The notes below the pieces were generated by a model. That model searched no databases, was not told the DNA's origin, and saw nothing but the letters and a program-made list of their open reading frames with translations. The translations under genes and the position numbers were made by a program. From assembly GCA_964574815.1 (NCBI GenBank), contig CAZNPL010000038.1:1-64000 (forward strand): 64,000 nt of DNA, written 5' to 3'. Shown here piece after piece: positions 28,394 through 36,411 of this stretch. This stretch comes from CAZNPL01 sp964574815 (GTDB taxonomy: Bacteria; Planctomycetota; Phycisphaerae; UBA1845). How positions within the stretch are numbered: the first letter of the stretch is position 1; each line of letters opens with the position of its first letter.

Positions 28394-29242
28394 ATGAGCG
28401 TCAGGATCGAGCGGTGCGCACGATACATCGGTCTCTTCGTTTTCATCTATTCGACAACGACGCGCGCGGACTTCCCGAGGAATCAGTCCGTTGTGCCGAG
28501 ACGACCGCACAACACCTCCGCCGAAGCTCCATCCAGCGGTGAAGGTGGACGGCGCTCCGCCAAGCCCGGGGGTCTCGTCACGATCCTCCAATCCCGCGTC
28601 GACCACATCGAATGGAAGGACACGCCGTTTGCGGAAATCATCGAATGGGTGCGCGATAAGGGGCCGATCAATGTAATCCCGATATGGCGAACACTCAAAA
28701 GCGAGCGGGTCACACCGGATACGCCTGTCACCTTGAGCATGTCAGGCGCCACCGTAGGCGAAGTCCTGTCCGCCTCGCTCGAGCAGCTCTCCGATGAGTT
28801 GCGATGGCGCGCCATCGGCCGAACGCTCAGGATTTCCACGCGAACCGATTTCCCGGACGACCTGTATACCGTCGTCTACGACTTGGGCGACCTGATGCAG
28901 GACCGCCCCGACTTCGTCCTCAAAGACCTGCACGGATCCAGCTTCCTGCTCCAGCAGGGACGCGAGGTGAAAGAGCAGTCCACGTACTCGCGCGAAAAAC
29001 ATATGGACATGGTCCGCAAACTCATCATCGAAACCGTCGCGCCTGAAACATGGCGCGGCGGTGGAGGTCCCGGAAGCATCGAACTCGATTACCCTTCCGG
29101 CGCCATGGTCGTCTGCAACAGCCCGGAAGTCCACGTCATGATCGGAGGGAGCTTCGACATCAGCGAGGCCGTCCCTGCCCACACCGCACCCCGATCGTCT
29201 TCCGGCCAAGACCGCAACCGGGGAGTCGCAGTGTCTCCGTAA
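28394..29242 (+). CDS. Exported protein with secretin/TonB short N-terminal-like domain
   Basis: The signal peptide is likely residues 1-24 (hydrophobic YIGLFVFIYSTTT, cleavage near TRA-DF). Residues about 70-140 (IEWKDTPFAEIIEWVRDKGPINVI... and LSMSGATVGEVLSASLEQL) have the beta-alpha pattern of STN domains, followed by a YDLGDLMQDRP segment often seen after such domains in planctomycete proteins. There is no secretin channel domain, so it cannot form a pore alone. It is probably periplasmic. The role is unknown; the start is the first ATG. Confidence 0.6.
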   Translation: MSVRIERCARYIGLFVFIYSTTTRADFPRNQSVVPRRPHNTSAEAPSSGEGGRRSAKPGGLVTILQSRVDHIEWKDTPFAEIIEWVRDKGPINVIPIWRTLKSERVTPDTPVTLSMSGATVGEVLSASLEQLSDELRWRAIGRTLRISTRTDFPDDLYTVVYDLGDLMQDRPDFVLKDLHGSSFLLQQGREVKEQSTYSREKHMDMVRKLIIETVAPETWRGGGGPGSIELDYPSGAMVVCNSPEVHVMIGGSFDISEAVPAHTAPRSSSGQDRNRGVAVSP

Positions 29243-29337
29243 AACGGTGACACTACCAAGCCGTGTGCCGCGCCTCTCCCGGCAATCGACTCCACCGCCT
29301 GTTGACAGAAGAACGTCCTAACACGACTGTCCCCCAG

Positions 29338-30315
29338 ATGCGCCTGCTACCTCACTTCGCTCTGATCGCCCAGACACTCATCGCCGCCGGCACGTTCCTC
29401 GTGGCCAAGGAAGCGACCGACCATCTCAAGCCCATCCAGCTTGCCTGGTGCCGCATTCTCACCAGCTTCGTGGTCATTCTCCCGCTCTACCTCGTCGCGC
29501 GGCGCGGTCGCCCCTGGCCGACCAAACGCGACATGCTCCGACTTGCATTGCTCGGCTTGTGCGGCATCACCGTCAATCAGGTCCTGTTCCTCCACGGAAT
29601 TCACGCATCCAGCCCGTTGCACGCGGCCCTCTTGTACGCCTTCACCCCGGTCATGGTTCTGGCGGCCGCGGTCGCCTTTCTCGGCGAACGCCTCACGCGC
29701 CCCAGGCTCCTGGGCGTCATACTCGCTGTCACCGGAGTCGTCCTCGTACTCTCCGGACGCGGACTCGATCTCGCCTCCGGACCGCTGCGCGGAGACCTAT
29801 TGATCCTGATGGCCGTCGTCGCCTGGTCCGCCTACACCCTCCTCGGCAAACCGGTCCTGAAGCGACACGACGCCCTTACCGTCACAACGTGGGCATTCGC
29901 GTTCGGAGCTGCCAGCCTGCTCCTCATGACCCCGTGGGCCATTGCAGAACTGGATGTGTCCGCGGTGAGTTGGCAGGGCTGGTTCGGCGTGCTCTACCTC
30001 GCCGTCATGACCAGCGTCGTCTCCTTCACGCTCTGGTACTGGGCCCTGCGTTTCCTTGACGCCACGCAGGTGGCCGTCTACACCAACCTGCAGCCGCCCG
30101 CGACGGCGCTGTTGGCCTGGTGGCTGCTCGCAGAGGTCCCCACGTGGCAGGTGATTGTCGGCGGCATCATGGTGATGGTCGGGGTCACCGTCACACAACT
30201 GAGCGGCCGCCTGCGTTACAAGCCGACGGCGACAACCGAGGTCGCGCGCCCTTTCGTACGTTCACCACAGACCCGGCACCGGAACCCGCCCGCCGAGCAC
30301 GTTATGCGACGATAA
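29338..30315 (+). CDS. EamA-family (DMT) transporter
   Basis: About ten hydrophobic segments arranged as two EamA repeats: LIAAGTFLVAKEATD...LAWCRILTSF in the first half and LLILMAVVAWSAYTLLGKP...ATQVAVYTNLQPP in the second. It is an inner-membrane drug/metabolite exporter of unknown substrate. I chose the ATG at 29338 (MRLLPHFALIAQTL), which places the first helix at the N-terminus; the frame is open further upstream. It converges with the deaminase gene. Confidence 0.87.
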   Translation: MRLLPHFALIAQTLIAAGTFLVAKEATDHLKPIQLAWCRILTSFVVILPLYLVARRGRPWPTKRDMLRLALLGLCGITVNQVLFLHGIHASSPLHAALLYAFTPVMVLAAAVAFLGERLTRPRLLGVILAVTGVVLVLSGRGLDLASGPLRGDLLILMAVVAWSAYTLLGKPVLKRHDALTVTTWAFAFGAASLLLMTPWAIAELDVSAVSWQGWFGVLYLAVMTSVVSFTLWYWALRFLDATQVAVYTNLQPPATALLAWWLLAEVPTWQVIVGGIMVMVGVTVTQLSGRLRYKPTATTEVARPFVRSPQTRHRNPPAEHVMRR

Positions 30316-30349
30316 CGCGAAAGGTAGTGCGACACACTTTACCCAACCG

Positions 30350-30829
30350 TCAATACGGCGTCGGATTGGGTCCCGTCTTCCAGAGTTGAAAGAGCGCGCG
30401 GCACTCGCTCTGAAGAATCTCGCGACGCACCTTCACCGGGCTGCCGCTCAGGGCGTAAAGTTGCCCGCAAGCGAGATTCAGTTCATTGAATCCCGACGCC
30501 ACCGCGTCCTCGATGGTCGCGCCGAACGCCACCTCGTCGATCCGCGCCCAGTGAATCGCACTCGCACACATCGGACACGGCTCACACGTGGTCACCAGAA
30601 CGTGGCCCGAGAGGTCAATCATACCCAGATGCCCGCATGCTTCGCGAATCACATTCACTTCGGCGTGCGCGGTCGGATCGTTGGTCAACCGAACCGTGTT
30701 GTGAGCCGCCGCCACCAGCGTCCCATCGAGCCGACCGATCGCCGCCCCGAACGGGCTCTGCCCGACCGCCAGCCCTGCCTTACACGCCTCGATCGCCGCA
30801 AGCATCAGTTCCTCATACATGCTCGTCAC
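30350..30829 (-). CDS. Cytidine/deoxycytidylate-type nucleoside deaminase (guanine deaminase-like)
   Basis: A zinc deaminase of 159 residues: His55 and Glu57 in TAHAEVN, and Cys85 and Cys88 in TCEPCPMC. The C-terminus (FNELNLACGQLYAL...VRREILQSECRALFQLW) is more like the guanine deaminase/nucleoside deaminase group than TadA. The start overlaps the yceH-like gene by four bases. The precise base is not certain. Confidence 0.85.
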   Translation of the reverse strand: MTSMYEELMLAAIEACKAGLAVGQSPFGAAIGRLDGTLVAAAHNTVRLTNDPTAHAEVNVIREACGHLGMIDLSGHVLVTTCEPCPMCASAIHWARIDEVAFGATIEDAVASGFNELNLACGQLYALSGSPVKVRREILQSECRALFQLWKTGPNPTPY

Positions 30830-31467
30830 TCGACAAATCGTCCTACGCGCTCTTCCAACGCCGCGATACGGCGCTCGATCTCGTCGAGCCGCGCCTCCAG
30901 TTCGGACGCCGACCGCGCCGCCGGCCGCGAACTCACCTCCTGCGGCTCCAACTCGACGGTCTCCTCGTCCTCCGGATACAAAGTGTGCGCATACCGGACC
31001 GCCGAACGCCCCGGCGTCCGCGGCAGCGTCCGAACCAAGGGCGGGTCTTGAGCGCCGAGCTCATTAAGAACGCCTTCCACGTATTCCAGGTTGGGCATCT
31101 TGGACATCCGGTCCGCTCGACCCCGCAGCTCGCCGACCGTCTGCGGCCCCCGCAGCATCAACTCGGCCAGGACCGCCTGCTCCCGCGGAGCCCACCCGCA
31201 TGCCGATTGAACGACGTGTTCGTATCGAACAGAGCGAGCCCCCGGCGGGCTGTCCGCCCTGCGCACCAGCCCCTGCTTCATCAGCTCCTGAAGTGTGTTG
31301 GCCACTTCCCCTTCGGAGAACTGAAAGACGGGGTACCGGTTCGATTTCTGATTGCAGCCGGCGACCAGCGCGTTCAGAGTGAGAGGATACTGCTCCGGCG
31401 TCGTAAACGCCTTCTCGATCAGCACCCCGAGAACGCGCCGTTGCGCAATGGTCAATTCGAGTCCCAT
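30826..31467 (-). CDS. YceH/UPF0502 family protein
   Basis: The family hallmark LTIAQRRVLGVLIEKAFTTPEQYPLTLNAL begins at residue 4 and two winged-helix-like regions follow (NPYVS-type segment is here SNRYPVFQFSEGEVANTLQEL). The last 30 residues form a coiled coil (ELEARLDEIERRIAALEERV). I used the ATG at 31467; an upstream frame adds 14 unlike residues. The role of this family is not established. It is translationally coupled to the deaminase gene. Confidence 0.87.
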   Translation of the reverse strand: MGLELTIAQRRVLGVLIEKAFTTPEQYPLTLNALVAGCNQKSNRYPVFQFSEGEVANTLQELMKQGLVRRADSPPGARSVRYEHVVQSACGWAPREQAVLAELMLRGPQTVGELRGRADRMSKMPNLEYVEGVLNELGAQDPPLVRTLPRTPGRSAVRYAHTLYPEDEETVELEPQEVSSRPAARSASELEARLDEIERRIAALEERVGRFVE

Positions 31468-31756
31468 ACGAAAAAGTCCCTGCCCAAAACTCCTGAACCG
31501 ACACCGCAATCAGGTTCAGGACGGCAGTTTAGCGAATTCAGCCCCCGGTGCACACTCTCTCGGGCCCGCCGAAATGGCCCACGATGCGCCCACGCCGCTC
31601 TGAACGCGGCCCGGGGAACGCTGATTGCCAAATGAAAACCATGCAGCATCGATCCGCAACCGCAACAAGGGCCTCAGGCGAAGCTGAGGGCATGTTTGTT
31701 GAAGGAATTCGAGCCTCCCTCTACAGTACCGCATGAACGCCTTATGGGAGATTGCC

Positions 31757-32755
31757 ATGCCCAGACGCTGTGTCGCCGAAATGTCCCCTGGTGAGCAGAT
31801 TGATTCGCAGACCTTTCTGGTCACCTCAAAGGACCTCCGCACCACCACCAGCGGATCCCTCTACATCCATGCCGTCCTCGCCGATCGCACCGGCCAGGTC
31901 GTCGCCCGCGCCTGGTCCGCCTCCGAGGCCATGTACGAGGCCATCCCCACCGGCGGATTCATCAACGTCAAGGGACGCACCGAGAGCTATAAGGGCAACC
32001 TCCAGTTCATCATCGAGGCCATCCGCCCGATGGACCCCGGCTCGCTCGATCTGGCCGAATTCCTCCCGCGAACCTCGCGCGACATCGACGAAATGTGGAA
32101 GCGGACCCGAACCCTCCTGCAGCAGATCAAGGACCCGTTCGTCGCCACCCTCGTGAAAGAGTTCCTCACCGACGAAGACCTCATGCGTCTCTTCCGCGCC
32201 GCACCGGCCGCCCGCGACATGCACCACGCCTACATCGGCGGCCTGCTCGAGCACACGCTCAATCTTCTCGAAGTCGGCAGCATGGTCATCCCTCGCTACC
32301 CGCGGGTAAGTCTGGACCTCGTGCTGGCCGGTCTGTTCCTCCACGATCTCGGCAAGACCGCGGAACTCGGTTTCAGCACCAATTTCGAATACACCGACGA
32401 GGGGCAGTTGCTCGGCCATATCACCATCTGCGTCAACTGGATCGAACAGAAGGCCGCCAAGGTCGCCGAGGCGATGGGGCAACCATTTCCCGACAAACTC
32501 AAGTGGGCCCTGCAGCACATTGTCCTCAGCCACCACGGCAAGACCGAATTCGGCAGCCCCAAAGTCCCGGCCCTGCCGGAAGCCTACGCCGTTCACTACC
32601 TTGATAACCTCGACGCGAAACTCGATATGTCGCTCAACGTGATCGACACCGACAACGACAAGAGCCGCGAATGGACGAACTACCACCGCGGGCTGGAGAC
32701 CAAACTTTACAAGCTCGACGTCATCACCATGCAGGCTCGAGACCAGCGCCCATGA
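31757..32755 (+). CDS. OB-fold and HD-domain 3'-5' exoribonuclease, YhaM-like
   Basis: Residues about 10-100 are an OB-fold nucleic-acid-binding domain (FLVTSKDLRTTTSGSLYIHAVLADRTG), and residues 140-320 an HD phosphohydrolase domain with LLEHTLN, FLHDLGK and LSHHGKTEFG as metal ligands. This order is that of Bacillus YhaM. The start ATG at 31757 has GGGAG eight bases upstream. It overlaps gcvPA by four bases (ATGA), so it heads an operon with the glycine decarboxylase genes, an unexpected partnership. Confidence 0.88.
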   Translation: MPRRCVAEMSPGEQIDSQTFLVTSKDLRTTTSGSLYIHAVLADRTGQVVARAWSASEAMYEAIPTGGFINVKGRTESYKGNLQFIIEAIRPMDPGSLDLAEFLPRTSRDIDEMWKRTRTLLQQIKDPFVATLVKEFLTDEDLMRLFRAAPAARDMHHAYIGGLLEHTLNLLEVGSMVIPRYPRVSLDLVLAGLFLHDLGKTAELGFSTNFEYTDEGQLLGHITICVNWIEQKAAKVAEAMGQPFPDKLKWALQHIVLSHHGKTEFGSPKVPALPEAYAVHYLDNLDAKLDMSLNVIDTDNDKSREWTNYHRGLETKLYKLDVITMQARDQRP

Positions 32756-34095
32756 GATACACGCAAATAACCGAGGAACAGACAAAGTCCATGCTCAAGA
32801 CGATCGGCGCAGCCTCCGTCGACGACCTCTTCGCAGGCATCGACGCGGAACATCGAAACCGAGGCGCGCTCGACATCCCCCGCGGCCTCAGCGAACCCGA
32901 ATTGATGGCCGACCTCGAAGCGCTGGCTGCAAAGAACGTACCCTGCGGCAACTCCGAGCTGAGCTGCTTTCTCGGCGGCGGCGTCTACGACCACTTCATC
33001 CCCTCCGTCGTCGACAACCTTGCCTCCCAAAGCGAATTCGTCACTGCCTATACCCCATACCAGGCCGAGGCCTCCCAAGGCTCTCTCCAGGCTTTCTACG
33101 AATTTCAGACCATGATCTGCCAGCTCACCGGGATGGAGGTCGCCAACGCTTCACTTTACGAGCAGGCCAGCGCTGTCGCGGAAGCCGTCGTGATGGCCGA
33201 TGGCGTAACCCGCCGTAAACGCGTCCTCGTCTCCGACGCAATCCACCCCGATTCCGAACGCGTCCTCCGAACGCTGACCTCAGAGCAGGAGATCGACCTG
33301 GTCCACTTGCCCCGGAAGAACGGCGTAACAGACTTCAGCGTGCTGGAAACCGAACTCGACGACCGCACCGCCGCCGTCGTCGTCCAGTCGCCGAATTTCT
33401 TCGGAGTCATCGAGCGCGTTGCGGACGTCGTGGCCGCCGCCCGAAGAGTCGGCGCCCTCGTCATCCAGATCGCCTGCCCCATCAGCTCCGGCATCCTGAA
33501 ACGCCCCGGCGAAATGGATGTGGATATCACCGTCGGTGAGGGCCAGCCGCTGGGTATCCCCATGTCCTACGGCGGCCCTTTCCTCGGCTTCTTCGCCTGC
33601 CGAGAGAAGTTCCTGCGCCGAATGCCGGGCCGAATCGTCGGCATGACCCTCGACACAGCCGGCCGCCGCGGCTTCTGCCTCACCCTGCAGACGCGTGAAC
33701 AGCACATACGCCGCGAAAAGGCCACGAGCAACATCTGCACGAATCAGGGCCTGCTCGCATTAAGAGCTGCGATTCACATGGCCGCACTCGGCCGCCAGGG
33801 GATTAAAAAGGTTGCAGAACTCTGCTTCGACAAAGCACACTACGCAGCTAAAGCAATCGCCGCCCTCGACGGATACGAACTGCGATTCGACCGCCCGTTT
33901 TTCAGAGAATTCGTCGTCCGCTCGAAACGCCCCGTCGACACCGTCCTGCAGCACTGCCGAGACCGAAACATCAGTGCCGGAGTATCCCTGGGCCGATGGT
34001 TCGACGACCTCGACGACTGTTTCATGGTGGCCGTCACCGAAAAACGATCCAAAGCACAGATAGACGCGATGGTCGAGGCCTTGAAAACAGCCTGA
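32752..34095 (+). CDS. gcvPA: Glycine dehydrogenase (decarboxylating), subunit 1
   Basis: The first half of the split P-protein of the glycine cleavage system. Typical segments are SCFLGGGVYDHFIPSVVDNLASQSEFVTAYTPYQAEASQG (read in parts near residue 65), GEGQPLGIPMSYGGPFLGFFA and REQHIRREKATSNICTNQ. At 447 residues it has normal length for the two-subunit form. It decarboxylates glycine together with subunit 2 and hands the aminomethyl group to lipoyl H-protein; the H and T genes are not in the window. It overlaps the YhaM-like gene and is followed 25 bases later by gcvPB. Confidence 0.95.
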   Translation: MRYTQITEEQTKSMLKTIGAASVDDLFAGIDAEHRNRGALDIPRGLSEPELMADLEALAAKNVPCGNSELSCFLGGGVYDHFIPSVVDNLASQSEFVTAYTPYQAEASQGSLQAFYEFQTMICQLTGMEVANASLYEQASAVAEAVVMADGVTRRKRVLVSDAIHPDSERVLRTLTSEQEIDLVHLPRKNGVTDFSVLETELDDRTAAVVVQSPNFFGVIERVADVVAAARRVGALVIQIACPISSGILKRPGEMDVDITVGEGQPLGIPMSYGGPFLGFFACREKFLRRMPGRIVGMTLDTAGRRGFCLTLQTREQHIRREKATSNICTNQGLLALRAAIHMAALGRQGIKKVAELCFDKAHYAAKAIAALDGYELRFDRPFFREFVVRSKRPVDTVLQHCRDRNISAGVSLGRWFDDLDDCFMVAVTEKRSKAQIDAMVEALKTA

Positions 34096-34120
34096 ACTCG
34101 AACACGAGGAGAATGTCTTG

Positions 34121-35623
34121 ATGAGCACCACGGTGCCTCCCGTTGAATCACCCGAACCCTTGACCCCCGACGAGCGCGACCACCCGCTCCTCTTCGAACA
34201 AGGAGCGGCCGGCAACTGTGCCGCAGCCTTGCCGGAGTCCGATGTGCCCCGCGTCGACAAGGCCGAAGCCCTCGGCGCCGAATTCCTGAGCGACGAAGGT
34301 CCTGACCTCCCAGAGATCGGCGAGCTCGATCTCGTCCGACACTACACCCGCCTTGCCCACCGTCTCTTCAGCGTCGACGGCAACTTCTACCCCCTCGGCA
34401 GTTGCACCATGAAGTACAACCCGCGCGTCAACGAACGGGCCGCGGCCATGCCAGCCTTCGCCGGGATGCACCCGTACCAGAACGAATCCGACGCCCAGGG
34501 CATCCTCGAACTGCTCTACCGCCTGCGAAGATATCTCGAAGAGATCGCCGGCCTCGCGGAAGTCACCCTCCAGCCCGCCGCCGGCGCACAGGGCGAGGCC
34601 ACCGCCCTCATGATCATCAACGCCTACCACCGCAGCCGCGGCGAGAGACGCCCCAAAGTCCTGACCCCCGACTCTGCCCACGGCACCAACCCCGCGAGCT
34701 GCACCATCTGTGGCCGGGAGGCCTCGACGGTGAAATCGCGCCCCGACGGGCGCGTCGATCTCGACGACCTTCGCGCCAGCGTCGACGAGCAGACCGCCGC
34801 ACTCATGATCACCAACCCCAATACCGTCGGCGTCTTCGACGAGCAGATCGCCTCAATCGCTGAAATCCTCCACGCCAAGGGCGCCCAGCTTTACCTTGAT
34901 GGCGCCAACATGAACGCGCTCCTCGGAATCGCCAAGCCGGGCGACTTCGGCGTCGACGCCATGCATTACAACACCCACAAGACCTTCAGCACGCCGCACG
35001 GCTGCGGCGGACCCGGCGCCGGACCCGTCGGCGTCGCCGAGCACCTCCGCCCCTTCCTCCCGGTCCCCCAAGTCATCCGCCGCGACGACGGGACGTTCGG
35101 CTGGGACGAAGACCGCCCCAACACCATCGGCAAGGTCCGCTCCTTCTATGGCCAGACCGGCGTCCTCGTCCGCGCCTACACCTACATCCGCAGCCTCGGC
35201 GCCGACGGCCTCCGCGACGTCTCCGAGAAGGCCGTGCTCGCCGCGAACTACGTCGCCGCACGCCTCAAAGACCGCTACAAACTCCCCTTCCCGCCTCCGT
35301 ACGCACACGAGTTTATCCTTATACCGGGCTTCGAAGAACACAAAATCACCGAGGCCGACGTTTCCAAACGCCTCATCGACTTCGGCTTCCACCCGCCGAC
35401 CATGAGCTGGCCGATCGCCCACTGCCTTATGATCGAGCCCACCGAGACCGAGTCGCTGGCCACCCTCGACGCCTTCGCCGACGCCATGCTCGCCATCGCC
35501 GACGAGATCGAACGGGACCCGAACCGCATCAAAACCGCTCCTCATACCACTCCGGTAAAACGCCTCGACGAAGTCGCGGCCGCAAGAAAACCAAACGTGC
35601 GCTGGAAAGCCGCCGCCGGCTGA
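34121..35623 (+). CDS. gcvPB: Glycine dehydrogenase (decarboxylating), subunit 2
   Basis: The PLP-bearing half of the split P-protein. The PLP lysine is Lys287 in MHYNTHKTFSTPHGCGGPGAGPVGV; NFYPLGSCTMKYNPR and DSAHGTNPASC are characteristic. The 500-residue length is normal. I chose the ATG at 34121, preceded by GAGGAGA, over the adjacent TTG. It works as a heterodimer with gcvPA just upstream. Confidence 0.96.
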   Translation: MSTTVPPVESPEPLTPDERDHPLLFEQGAAGNCAAALPESDVPRVDKAEALGAEFLSDEGPDLPEIGELDLVRHYTRLAHRLFSVDGNFYPLGSCTMKYNPRVNERAAAMPAFAGMHPYQNESDAQGILELLYRLRRYLEEIAGLAEVTLQPAAGAQGEATALMIINAYHRSRGERRPKVLTPDSAHGTNPASCTICGREASTVKSRPDGRVDLDDLRASVDEQTAALMITNPNTVGVFDEQIASIAEILHAKGAQLYLDGANMNALLGIAKPGDFGVDAMHYNTHKTFSTPHGCGGPGAGPVGVAEHLRPFLPVPQVIRRDDGTFGWDEDRPNTIGKVRSFYGQTGVLVRAYTYIRSLGADGLRDVSEKAVLAANYVAARLKDRYKLPFPPPYAHEFILIPGFEEHKITEADVSKRLIDFGFHPPTMSWPIAHCLMIEPTETESLATLDAFADAMLAIADEIERDPNRIKTAPHTTPVKRLDEVAAARKPNVRWKAAAG

Positions 35624-35808
35624 GTCAGGTGTGCAATCGGTCCGGTCCAGATGCGTGTGCCGCTGCTCTCGAACAGTAGTGGAACACAAGGGTGCCGTAT
35701 GGAAACGGACGGGCCGTGCTCCTGGCATTCGTACACTTAAAGACCCTATAAGTTAAGGTATACGGTCAATTACGAGACAGAGCCGCGAACGTGAAAGCTG
35801 AAGGCTGA

Positions 35809-35823
35809 TCCGCCTGAGGCGGA
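35809..35823. repeat. 15-base palindrome TCCGCCTGAGGCGGA (copy 2)
   Basis: Identical to the copy at 28109-28123 and flanked by GGCTGA-type direct repeats. Confidence 0.7.
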
Positions 35824-36006
35824 ACGGCTGATGGCTGACCGCCCGGCGGGGGTCGGACGTGCAACTCCACCAATGTGTCCCCTCGTGTGCCAACGCGGAA
35901 CCTGCCTGACCATTGCATCCAACAGCCGCCTCCGCGACACAACGTCCGATAGCAGTCATTCCCGAAAACAACATAACGCTGAAATACTGCAACTAATTCA
36001 ATTCCA

Positions 36007-36035
36007 TTGACCCGGTCGGCCCCTCCAGCTATCCT
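36007..36035 (+). promoter_or_regulatory. Candidate promoter upstream of the beta-helix surface protein
   Basis: TTGACC (36007-36012), 17-base spacer, TATCCT (36030-36035). If used, it would give a leader of about 370 bases. Confidence 0.4.
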
Positions 36036-36411
36036 GAATCAAGCTGGCGTCGACACGTGCGTCACCAGGCGGCTGCCACGCCCAGCGCCCGGAATGAGGG
36101 TCTCGGAGGGGGCCCTTCAACAGAGTGCACCCATTACAAGTCCGGGCGGCCAACAAGGACGTTGACGCGCCCGACATTCGGTACAGGCGAGGCAATGCGG
36201 GAACAGATCGGCCTCCTGCGGCAGGCCGCGTGCCTTAATCCCCCAACTCACGCGGGCAGCATACCCTGTCCATTTGCCGCGCCTGACTCCCCGGTCTCCC
36301 GACAACGAGAGTTCAAAAGCTCAACAGACGGTCCTGCTGAGCGGTCAGATACGGCACCCGCCTCCGACAACGGAGCACGCGGTGACCGGCGATAATCAAA
36401 GGAGTCGAACA

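Larger units (their letters stand above)
35624..36411. other. Long intergenic region (788 bases) before the surface-protein block
   Basis: It holds the palindrome at 35809-35823 flanked by similar AGCTGAAGGCTGA and CGGCTGATGGCTGA strings, and a promoter-like site at 36007-36035. Remaining open frames look like chance. No RNA gene was recognised. Confidence 0.45.
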
